Of a stretch of 64,000 nucleotides of DNA, positions 57,290 to 64,000 are shown one piece after another. The position numbers were made by a program, and so were the translations under genes. Numbering within the stretch: the stretch's first letter is position 1; each line of letters opens with the position of its first letter. Source of the stretch: Candidatus Rokuibacteriota bacterium (GTDB lineage Bacteria; Methylomirabilota; Methylomirabilia; Rokubacteriales; CSP1-6). The notes below the pieces were generated by a model that saw nothing but the letters and a program-made list of their open reading frames with translations, made no database searches and was not told the DNA's origin. The stretch spans positions 97,059-161,058 of the forward strand of contig QHSU01000060.1 of assembly GCA_003220535.1 (NCBI GenBank). Direction: 5' to 3'.

Positions 57290-57655
57290 CGCTGCCCTCC
57301 GATTTCGAGCACGTGGAGGACCTTGAGCAGCAAATCTGGAGCCAAATCGCAGAATCGTTGATAGTCGTCCATTTCGAAGCCTGGACGAAAGGACGGGCCC
57401 TCCAGTTGTAAAGTTTGCTGACGCTCGGCATCCCCGCACCCCGGGCGAGCGCCTTTGTGGGAATACAGGTCGTGATGGCTCCGGTGCCGATCGGGGCGCG
57501 CTGCCGCGCGTGTCAGTGTCGTCCAGTTGCGTGCCGTCGCGGCCTGTGTACACTTGAAATCGTCCGTCGTTTGGGCGGACCTCGCCTCCGATGAAACAGG
57601 CCTTCCGCGTTCGCGGGGCGTGCAAGACAGCGGAAGACAGTCCGAGGGGGTTTCG
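57290..57655. other. divergent leader region of the PEP-CTERM and RRM genes
   Basis: 366 bases with no gene. TTGCGT and TACACT about 16 nt apart near 57528-57555 could promote the RRM gene, which would leave a leader of about 95 nt. A sigma-54 site (GG-N10-GC) for the PEP-CTERM gene was looked for on the minus strand but none convincing was found. Confidence 0.4.
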
Positions 57656-58036
57656 ATGGCATCCAAACTCTATGTAGGCGGTCTTGCGTACTCCACGACC
57701 AGCGAAGGGCTTCGCGAGTTCTTCGCCCAGTGCGGTAACGTCCTGTCCGCGACCGTGATCACGGATCGTTTCTCCGGGCAGTCCCGGGGATTCGGGTTCG
57801 TCGAGATGGGCACGGCGGAAGAGGCTCAGAACTCCATCTCCCAGCTGAACGGACGTGAGCTCGATGGGCGGCGAATCACTGTCGAGATCTCCAACCCGCA
57901 GGCCCCGCGTACGGGTGGCGGCGGGGGCCGGCCGGGTGGGGGTGGGCGGCCTGGCGGTGGCGGGCGCGGTCCCGGCGGTGGCGGCGGGCGAGACAGCGGC
58001 TACGCTCACCGGCCATCCAAGCCAGTGAAGTGGTAG
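57656..58036 (+). CDS. small glycine-rich RNA-binding protein (single RRM)
   Basis: 126 residues. One RNA-recognition motif: RNP2 KLYVGGLAY, then STTSEGLREFFAQCGNVLSA, and RNP1 RGFGFVEM. The C-terminal tail (residues 88-120) is GGGR-type glycine/arginine repeats (GGGRPGGGGRPGGGG). This is the bacterial Rbp/cyanobacterial cold-RNA-binding type. Probably binds structured RNA; a long leader and a strong terminator frame it as a single-gene unit. Confidence 0.93.
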   Translation: MASKLYVGGLAYSTTSEGLREFFAQCGNVLSATVITDRFSGQSRGFGFVEMGTAEEAQNSISQLNGRELDGRRITVEISNPQAPRTGGGGGRPGGGGRPGGGGRGPGGGGGRDSGYAHRPSKPVKW

Positions 58037-58037
58037 T

Positions 58038-58086
58038 GCGAGCCGCAACACGTCGCGGGGCTGGGGCCCCGCCAGCTGAGGCGAGA
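58038..58086 (+). repeat. intergenic GC-rich repeat, copy D
   Basis: GTGCGAGCCGCAAC at the head, hairpin GCGGGGC-TGGG-GCCCCGC, tail GAGGCGAGACG. Nearly identical to the copy at 21271-21320 and in the same orientation. It sits right after the RRM stop, ahead of the terminator. Confidence 0.7.
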
Positions 58087-58108
58087 CGAGGAACTAGAAC
58101 CTGAACGG

Positions 58109-58138
58109 AAGGGGCCAGCCGATCTCGGCTGGCCCCTT
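58109..58138 (+). terminator. strong hairpin terminator after the RRM gene
   Basis: AAGGGGCCAGCCGA pairs with TCGGCTGGCCCCTT over 14 bp with loop TC, followed by TTCGTCGTT. The best terminator in the window. It is between convergent genes, so it can also stop the minus-strand methyltransferase gene. Confidence 0.8.
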
Positions 58139-58177
58139 CGTCGTTCGATCGGGTCGCGAGCGTCTAACTGTAGATGC

Positions 58178-60052
58178 TCAGACGGCGGGGGTTGCGGGCT
58201 CGGCCCCGTCGAAGATGCGGTCGTAGCGGCCATACTCCCGCGCCGCGTCCATGAACCACTTCACGATCTCGGGCTCGGACCGCGGGGGAATCTCGCAGGA
58301 CGTCGACAGGATGAAGGCCGAGTGCCGGGCCGCGGCGTCGATACAGCGCCGCACGTCGGCCACCATCGCCTCCTTGGTCGAGCGCTCGAACCGGGTCGCG
58401 TCGACGTTGCCGATGGCCACGACGCGCCCCTTCGAAACCTCCATGAAGCGCTTGAGCTGGTCCACGTGGAGCGTCGGGTCCGCCTGCTGGTCGAGGTCGA
58501 AGGACACGGTCGTGAAGCCGCAGCGGATCAGGTCCTCGTAGATCGGATAGGTCGTCCCGCAGATGTGTGTCGTCACGCCGACCTTCTTGGCCTTGAAGTA
58601 GTCCACCAGCTCCTTGTGGTACGGGGCGACGAAGTCCCGGTAGTTGTCGGGCGAGATCAGGCTGATCGACGCTGTCGGCTCCGAGAACGAGAGGCCGATG
58701 CCCGTCTTGACGATCGCGTCGCCCCAGAGCTTGCAGAAGTCGGTGGTGACCCGCATCAGGTCGTGGATGAACTGCGGGTCCTCGAAGGTGTCGAGGAGCA
58801 TGGTCTCGGGATTCCGCAGCAGCATGGCGATCGTCCACGGGCCCACGGCGACAGCGCCGATCGCCGTCGGTGGCTTGGCGCGGACCAGCGCCGCGCACTG
58901 CTCGAGGAAGCCGGGCAGGCGCGCCGTCTTCATGGGATCGGGCATGGCCAGGCGGGCGAGCTTCGTCTTGTCGTCGTTGAGCACGTGCTGGTCGATCGAC
59001 GGCACGACGTAGTCCGAGTACTTCACGTGGCATCCGAACGCCTCGGCCTCCTTCGCCAGATCGTTGTAAGCGAGGACGACGTCGGGCTGATAGCGCTCGT
59101 AGTAGTTCATCATCGCCGTGATCGCCTTCGGCACGTTCGTGCAGTATTCCTCGATCGAGAGACCATCGAGCGTCCCGGCGAAGGAGGCGACGATCGGGTA
59201 GGTGGGCACGCGGTCGGTGAACGAGCGCCGGTACGCGGCGACGACGCGGTCACGGTTCGTGAACTGCGCCCGGCCGTGCTCGACCTCCCAGATGCGGTTG
59301 GCCTCCATGTACTTGGGCGGCAGCTTGGCCTCGTACTCCATGAACTGCGTGATCGGGTAGCGAATGCCGCCGGCGTGCGTGCCCTTGAGCCCCTCGATCA
59401 TCTCCTCCATCTGGCCCCAGGGGATCGTGAACGCCATCTCGTGGTCCTGCGTCTGGCCGAAGATGCGGTCGCCCGAGCACGGCAGGATCACCTGCGGCTG
59501 GTCGGTCCGCATGGTCGTCACGATGATCTCCGAGCAGTCGATGCGGCCGCCGAACGACGAGGTGAGCTTGCCGCCGCGCTTCCAGAGCGCGGCTTGCGTC
59601 AGGCGCATGACCTGGGCGGGGTTGGCGTAAATGCACACCAGATGCGGCTCGAACGTCGTGCGGTCGAGCGGCGAGACCAGGAGCGTCGCGTACTCGCCGG
59701 GGGCGAACTTGTCGACCGCGGCCTCCGAGCGCTGTCCCGCCGCCTTGGTCTCGGTGTACATGCCCTCGCAGAGGGTCCCCGAGTTGTGCAGGTGAGTAGG
59801 CTTCTCGAAGCCGAGGGCCGCGATGCCGAGCGAGCAGATGTGGTCCTCCCGCGTGAGCGCGATCATCCAGCCGTAGCGCCGGGCCATGTCGATGACCTGG
59901 CAGTTCATGCTGAGCTTCTTGAAGTCGCGCGCCGGCCGCCGCGCCTTCTCGGGGATCTCCTCGCCGGGCCGGAGCATCCGGATCGCCACCGGGAACGTCT
60001 GGGGGCGGATGTAGACCTGGAGCTCCCGATCAGCCGTCTTGACGTCGATCAT
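58178..60052 (-). CDS. DUF169-corrinoid methyltransferase (UroD/MtaA-type) fusion
   Basis: 624 residues. Residues 1-250 match the DUF169 pattern (YIRPQTFPVAIRMLRPGEE, MNCQVIDMARRYGWMIALTR, CSLGIAALGFEKP, VLPCSGDRIFGQTQDHEMAF-like). Residues 270-620 form a URO-D-like barrel (NRDRVVAAYRRSFTDRVPTY). It keeps the zinc set of MtaA/MtbA methyltransferases: His496 and Cys498 in THICGTTYPI, Cys586 in STSCEIPP. A demethylating or corrinoid-charging methyltransferase is therefore likelier than porphyrin synthesis. The corrinoid protein is encoded at 44710, not nearby. Confidence 0.8.
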   Translation of the reverse strand: MIDVKTADRELQVYIRPQTFPVAIRMLRPGEEIPEKARRPARDFKKLSMNCQVIDMARRYGWMIALTREDHICSLGIAALGFEKPTHLHNSGTLCEGMYTETKAAGQRSEAAVDKFAPGEYATLLVSPLDRTTFEPHLVCIYANPAQVMRLTQAALWKRGGKLTSSFGGRIDCSEIIVTTMRTDQPQVILPCSGDRIFGQTQDHEMAFTIPWGQMEEMIEGLKGTHAGGIRYPITQFMEYEAKLPPKYMEANRIWEVEHGRAQFTNRDRVVAAYRRSFTDRVPTYPIVASFAGTLDGLSIEEYCTNVPKAITAMMNYYERYQPDVVLAYNDLAKEAEAFGCHVKYSDYVVPSIDQHVLNDDKTKLARLAMPDPMKTARLPGFLEQCAALVRAKPPTAIGAVAVGPWTIAMLLRNPETMLLDTFEDPQFIHDLMRVTTDFCKLWGDAIVKTGIGLSFSEPTASISLISPDNYRDFVAPYHKELVDYFKAKKVGVTTHICGTTYPIYEDLIRCGFTTVSFDLDQQADPTLHVDQLKRFMEVSKGRVVAIGNVDATRFERSTKEAMVADVRRCIDAAARHSAFILSTSCEIPPRSEPEIVKWFMDAAREYGRYDRIFDGAEPATPAV

Positions 60053-60138
60053 GAAGGCCTGCCTCCTGCCCGAGCCTACTCCCTCGCGAAATCCTCTACA
60101 ACAGAGGTAGAATACGCCCGCTCCAGCGCGGAGTTCAC

Positions 60139-60175
60139 GGCCGGGGGCCGGGGCCCCCGCGTGCGAGGCGAGCTT
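60139..60175 (+). repeat. intergenic GC-rich repeat, variant copy E
   Basis: Contains GGGGGCCGGGGCCCCC (hairpin) and the tail GTGCGAGGCGAGCTT. It lacks the GCGAGCC head of copies A and D. It lies 18 nt before the malic enzyme start. Confidence 0.45.
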
Positions 60176-60192
60176 ACGAACGGAGGGTCCAC

Positions 60193-61632
60193 ATGCAGTC
60201 TCCCAGCGCCAGCTACAGCCTGACCGTCAGGCTCGAGATCACGAACCGCCCCGGCATGCTCGGGCGGGTCACCTCGGCCATCGGCAAGAGCGGCGGCGAT
60301 ATCGGCGCGATCGACCTCGTCCAGGTCGGCAAGTCGACGATCACCCGCGACCTCACGTTCAAGGCGAGCGACGAGCGCCACGGCCAGCAGATCGTCGACA
60401 AGATCCGCGCCGTCCACGGGGTGAAGGTCGTCAACGTCTCCGACCGCACGTTCCTCATGCATCTGGGCGGGAAGATCGAGGTCCGCGGCAAGATGTCCGT
60501 CAAGACGCGCGACGACCTCTCCATGGCCTACACGCCGGGCGTGGCACGTGTGTGCATGGCGATCCACCACGATCCGCAAAAGGCGTACGCGCTGACGATC
60601 AAGCAGAACTGCGTGGCGGTCGTGACGGACGGCACCGCGGTGCTGGGGCTCGGCGACATCGGGCCGAACGCGGCCGCGCCCGTGATGGAAGGCAAGGCGC
60701 TCATCTTCAAGGAGTTCGCGGGCGTCGACGCGTTCCCGATCTGCCTGGCGACCAAGGACGTCGACGAGATCGTGTCGATCGTCAAGGCGATCTCCCCGAT
60801 CTTCGGGGGCATCAACCTCGAGGACATCTCGGCGCCGCGGTGCTTCGACATCGAGACGCGGCTGCAGCGCGACCTCGAGATTCCGGTGTTCCACGACGAT
60901 CAGCACGGCACCGCCGTCGTCGTGCTGGCCGCCCTCCTCAACGCGCTGAAGATCGTGAAGAAGCGGCTCCCCGACGCGCGCATCGTATTCACAGGCGCCG
61001 GCGCGTCCGCGATCGCGACGGCGAAGCTCTTGATGCGGGCCGGGGCCAAGCACATCACCGCCTGCGACCGTGCGGGCGCCCTCTATCGGGGGCGGACCGA
61101 CAACATGAACCCCATGAAGGAGTGGTTCGCCAAGCACACCAACGAGAAGCGGATTCGCGGCACCGCCGGCGACGCCCTCAAGGGCGCCGACGTGTTCGTC
61201 GGGCTGTCGGGCCCCGGGGTGGTCTCGCTCAAGGACATCAAGGCCATGAACCGCGACCCGATCGTCTTCGCCATGGCCAACCCGATTCCGGAGATCCTGC
61301 CCGAAGAGGCCGGCCCGTACGTGCGGGTGATGGCCACCGGGCGCTCGGACTATCCCAACCAGATCAACAACTCGTGCTGCTTCCCCGGGTTCTTCCGGGG
61401 CATGCTCGACGTGCGCGCCCGGCGCGTCAACGACGAGATGAAGCTCGCGGCGGCGCAGGCGCTGGCGGCGATCGTGAGCCGCGAGGAGCTCGGCGAGGAA
61501 TACATCACGCCCTCGATGTTCGACGGCCGCGTCGTGCCGGCCGTCGCCGCGGCCGTCTCGGAGGCCGCGATCCGGACCGGAGTCGCCCGCCGGCGGCCGC
61601 GGAGCGCGACGCCGGGGGGCGCGTCGCGGTAG
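60193..61632 (+). CDS. NAD-dependent malic enzyme with N-terminal ACT domain
   Basis: 479 residues. Residues 5-80 are an ACT domain (SLTVRLEITNRPGMLGRVTS) that probably senses an amino acid. The malic part has MAYTPGVARVCMAI, LTIKQNCVAVVTDGTAVLGL, the metal residues in FGGINLEDISAPRCFDIE and FHDDQHGTAVV, and the NAD fold IVFTGAGASAIATAKLL. It decarboxylates malate to pyruvate. GGAGGG at 60181-60186 precedes the ATG. It heads a region with acetyl-CoA synthetase. Confidence 0.95.
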   Translation: MQSPSASYSLTVRLEITNRPGMLGRVTSAIGKSGGDIGAIDLVQVGKSTITRDLTFKASDERHGQQIVDKIRAVHGVKVVNVSDRTFLMHLGGKIEVRGKMSVKTRDDLSMAYTPGVARVCMAIHHDPQKAYALTIKQNCVAVVTDGTAVLGLGDIGPNAAAPVMEGKALIFKEFAGVDAFPICLATKDVDEIVSIVKAISPIFGGINLEDISAPRCFDIETRLQRDLEIPVFHDDQHGTAVVVLAALLNALKIVKKRLPDARIVFTGAGASAIATAKLLMRAGAKHITACDRAGALYRGRTDNMNPMKEWFAKHTNEKRIRGTAGDALKGADVFVGLSGPGVVSLKDIKAMNRDPIVFAMANPIPEILPEEAGPYVRVMATGRSDYPNQINNSCCFPGFFRGMLDVRARRVNDEMKLAAAQALAAIVSREELGEEYITPSMFDGRVVPAVAAAVSEAAIRTGVARRRPRSATPGGASR

Positions 61633-61671
61633 GTCGTGACGGCCAGAGAGCAGGGTACCGCCCGCTGAGGG

Positions 61672-61691
61672 CCCTTTCAGCACGGAAAGGG
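61672..61691 (+). terminator. candidate terminator between malic enzyme and acs
   Basis: CCCTTTC-AGCACG-GAAAGGG, 7 bp stem, followed by TTCGATTTC. Modest stem with a weak T-run. Possibly separates the malic enzyme and acs transcripts. Confidence 0.45.
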
Positions 61692-61728
61692 TTCGATTTC
61701 ACTCTCAAACCAGCAGACGAGGGGAGCT

Positions 61729-63684
61729 ATGGCCCAGGCGAAGGTGAAGGCGGACGTCCCGATCGAGGCGCTTCTCAAGGAGAAGCGCAAGTTTCCCCCG
61801 CCCGCGGCGTTCGTGAAGAACGCCGTCATGAACCGCAAGGCGATCTACGCCGAGGCGCAGCGGAATTTCGTGAGGTTCTGGGAGCAGCGCGCGCGGGAGC
61901 TCCACTGGTTCAAGCCCTGGAAGAAGGCGCTCGAGTGGAAGCCGCCATACGCCAAGTGGTTCGTCGGCGGCAAGCTGAACGTGGCGTACAACTGCCTCGA
62001 CCGCCACGTGACGGGTCCCCGCAAGACGAAGGCCGCGCTGATCTGGGAAGGCGAGCCGGGCGACTCCCGGGTCCTGACGTACTGGGACCTCTACCGCGAG
62101 GTCAGCCGGTTCGCGGCGGCGCTCAAGCGCCACGGCGTCCGCAAGGGCGACCGGGTGACGATCTACATGCCGATGGTGCCCGAGCTGCCGATCGCGATGC
62201 TGGCGTGCGCGCGGATCGGCGCGGCCCACAGCGTGATCTTCGGCGGCTTCTCGCCCGAGGCGGTGCGCGAGCGCATCCACGACGCGGAGTCGACGCTGGT
62301 GATCACCGCGGACGGCGGGTACCGTCGCGGCGGCACGGTGCCGCTCAAAAAGAACACCGACGAGGCGCTGCGCGGCGCGCCGGGCGTCAAGACCGTCATC
62401 GTGCTCAAGCGCACCGGCCAGCCCGTGGAGATGCAGAGCGGCCGCGACGTCTGGTGGGACGACTTTGTCAAGGACGCGCCTGCGCGCTGCCCCGCCGAGC
62501 CGATGGACTCCGAGGATCTGCTCTATCTCCTCTACACCTCGGGGTCCACGGGCAAGCCGAAGGGTATCATCCACACGACCGGCGGCTATCTGACGGGCGT
62601 CACCGCCACGCACAAGTGGATCTTCGACCTGCACGACGACGACGTCTACTGGTGCACCGCCGACATCGGTTGGGTGACCGGCCACTCGTACATCGTCTAC
62701 GGCCCACTGGCGAACGGCGCCACCACGGTGATGTACGAGGGCACGCCCGACTATCCCGACAAGGACCGGTTCTGGCGCATCGTCGAGAAGTACGGCATAA
62801 CGATCTGCTATACGGCGCCTACCGCGATCCGGACGTTCATGAAGTGGGGGGAGGAGTATCCCAAGCGGTGCGATCTCTCGAGCCTGCGGCTGCTCGGCTC
62901 CGTCGGCGAGCCGATCAACCCGGAGGCATGGGTCTGGTACTGGAAGGTCATCGGCGGCGGTCGCTGCCCGGTTGTGGACACGTGGTGGCAGACCGAGACG
63001 GGCCACATCCTCATCACCCCGCTCCCGGGCATCACGACCCTCAAGCCCGGGTCGGCGACGCTGCCCTTCCCCGGCGTCGACGCCGAGGTGCTGGACGAGA
63101 AGGGCAACCCGGCGAAGTCGGGCTACCTGGTCCTCCGGAAGCCCTGGCCCGGGATGCTGCGAGGTATCTGGGGCGATCCCGACCGCTTCGTGAAGCAGTA
63201 CTGGTCGAAGTACGACAACATCTACTTCACCGGCGACGGGGCCAAGCGTGACGAGGACGGCTACTTCTGGCTCCTCGGCCGCGTCGACGACGTCATGAAC
63301 GTCTCGGGGCACCGCGTCTCCACGATGGAGGTCGAGTCCGCCCTCGTCGACCACAAGGCGGTCGCCGAGGCCGCGGTCATCGGCAAGAACCACGACATCA
63401 AGGGCCAGGCGATCGCGGCGTTCGTCACGGTGAAGAGCGGCGTCGAGGGCTCGCCGCAGCTCATGGACGAGCTCAAGGCCCACGTCGCGAAGAAGATCGG
63501 ATCGCTGGCGCGGCCCGACGACGTCATCTTCTCGGCAGAGCTGCCGAAGACGCGGAGCGGTAAGATCATGCGCCGGCTCCTGCGCGACATCGCCGAGGGC
63601 CGCGCCCTCGGCGACACGACGACCCTCGCCGACCCGGCGGTCGTGGCTCAGCTCAAGACGAAGTACGAGGAGCAGGAGGCGTAG
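61729..63684 (+). CDS. acs: acetyl-CoA synthetase
   Basis: 651 residues. ANL superfamily: [20 protein letters not shown] (P-loop), the AMP/acetate region [18 protein letters not shown], and the regulatory Lys in [15 protein letters not shown] near residue 612. [20 protein letters not shown] is characteristic of acetate-specific Acs. It activates acetate to acetyl-CoA. GAGGGGAG precedes the ATG. Confidence 0.97.
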   Translation: MAQAKVKADVPIEALLKEKRKFPPPAAFVKNAVMNRKAIYAEAQRNFVRFWEQRARELHWFKPWKKALEWKPPYAKWFVGGKLNVAYNCLDRHVTGPRKTKAALIWEGEPGDSRVLTYWDLYREVSRFAAALKRHGVRKGDRVTIYMPMVPELPIAMLACARIGAAHSVIFGGFSPEAVRERIHDAESTLVITADGGYRRGGTVPLKKNTDEALRGAPGVKTVIVLKRTGQPVEMQSGRDVWWDDFVKDAPARCPAEPMDSEDLLYLLYTSGSTGKPKGIIHTTGGYLTGVTATHKWIFDLHDDDVYWCTADIGWVTGHSYIVYGPLANGATTVMYEGTPDYPDKDRFWRIVEKYGITICYTAPTAIRTFMKWGEEYPKRCDLSSLRLLGSVGEPINPEAWVWYWKVIGGGRCPVVDTWWQTETGHILITPLPGITTLKPGSATLPFPGVDAEVLDEKGNPAKSGYLVLRKPWPGMLRGIWGDPDRFVKQYWSKYDNIYFTGDGAKRDEDGYFWLLGRVDDVMNVSGHRVSTMEVESALVDHKAVAEAAVIGKNHDIKGQAIAAFVTVKSGVEGSPQLMDELKAHVAKKIGSLARPDDVIFSAELPKTRSGKIMRRLLRDIAEGRALGDTTTLADPAVVAQLKTKYEEQEA

Positions 63685-63713
63685 GCACCCTCCGGTTGTG
63701 CAAACTGCCTGTT

Positions 63714-63745
63714 CGGCGGGCACTTTCGGTATGATATGCCCGCCG
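63714..63745. terminator. hairpin after acs
   Basis: CGGCGGGCA (63714-63722) pairs with TGCCCGCCG (63737-63745), 9 bp with a 14-nt loop. It lies between acs and the symporter gene and may end the acs transcript; no T-run follows. Confidence 0.5.
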
Positions 63746-63782
63746 GAGAGCGGATCGAACCTACCGACTATAAAGGAGGCCT

Positions 63783-64000
63783 ATGCGGGCGTCTAAAGTT
63801 CCACTCAAAGAACTCCGCCGCGTCGTCGTCGCCGCATCCGTCGGCAATATCATCGAGTGGTACGACTTCTACATCTTCGGGAGCCTGGCCTCGATCCTGG
63901 CGGTGAAGTTCTTCGAGAAGGGTCACCCGGTGGCGGCCTTCCTCAGCACGGTGGCGATCTTCTCGGTCGGATTCCTGATCCGGCCGTTGGGGGCGTTCGT
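63783..64000 (+). CDS. MFS metabolite:H+ symporter (MHS family), N-terminal part, cut by window edge
   Basis: Only the first 72 codons are present. VVAASVGNIIEWYDFYIFG followed by VAIFSVGFLIRPLGAF is the diagnostic N-terminus of the MHS (ShiA/KgtP/ProP) branch of MFS carriers for organic acids and zwitterions. A near-perfect Shine-Dalgarno (AAAGGAGG) is 4 nt before the ATG. Adjacent acs suggests an organic-acid substrate, which is inference. Confidence 0.9.
   Translation, partial: MRASKVPLKELRRVVVAASVGNIIEWYDFYIFGSLASILAVKFFEKGHPVAAFLSTVAIFSVGFLIRPLGAF

Overview
The window is very GC-rich, gene-dense bacterial chromosome. Tightly coupled operons (many ATGA/GTGA overlaps), frequent GTG/TTG starts, many peptide/ABC-transport, corrinoid and C1 genes, a PEP-CTERM cargo and a System I cytochrome c maturation operon fit an uncultivated soil or subsurface lineage such as Candidatus Rokubacteria/Methylomirabilota. 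That placement is inferred from gene content and style. No rRNA, tRNA, CRISPR array, integrase or intact transposase was seen.

Layout. 1-4.0 kb (minus): ligA, a kelch lipoprotein, a HEAT/TPR protein and a partial RraA-like gene, overlapping end to end. 4.2-6.1 kb: a wrecked iron-type ABC permease divergent from a DtxR/MntR-type regulator. 6.2-12.8 kb (minus): a complete ccmABCDEFGH plus ccmI-like operon. 12.9-16.5 kb: a Dpp/Opp-type peptide ABC importer. 16.5-25.2 kb: htpX, then the lipid block yceD-rpmF-plsX-fabH-fabD-fabG-acpP-fabF, a degenerate RNase III domain and a site-2 protease. 25.7-37.2 kb: an NTF2-like protein, an MFS carrier, a glutamine-synthetase-like ligase, SDRs, a dimethylglycine-dehydrogenase-like FAD enzyme, a Cys/Met PLP enzyme, a Nudix hydrolase, a methyltransferase and an M28 peptidase.

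37.2-43.7 kb is the most unusual stretch. It holds an AhpD-like gene with an in-frame TGA at the second redox cysteine and a hairpin just downstream (probable selenoprotein), small Cys-rich proteins including a tandem paralogous pair, a cupin, an in-frame chimera of a PEP-CTERM-type secreted protein with the catalytic half of an exosortase, two fragments of a second AhpD copy flanking a nucleotidyltransferase-like gene, an internally deleted MFS gene, and an orphan ABC ATPase with a non-canonical signature motif. It looks scarred by repeated recombination.

43.9-52.5 kb: a metallo-beta-lactamase-fold hydrolase, a split methionine-synthase-like set (corrinoid protein, homocysteine methyltransferase, activation domain), a long inverted-repeat element, shikimate kinase, a homocysteine methyltransferase/MTHFR fusion, an amidase and a D-aminoacylase-like enzyme. 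52.5-58.1 kb: a soluble GAF/PAS histidine kinase and its sigma-54 response regulator, convergent with a PEP-CTERM cargo gene, then an RRM protein with a strong terminator. 58.2-64 kb: a DUF169/corrinoid-methyltransferase fusion, ACT-malic enzyme, acetyl-CoA synthetase and the start of an MFS symporter. Short GC-rich repeats with a shared GCGAGCC...GAGGCGAGC pattern recur between genes.
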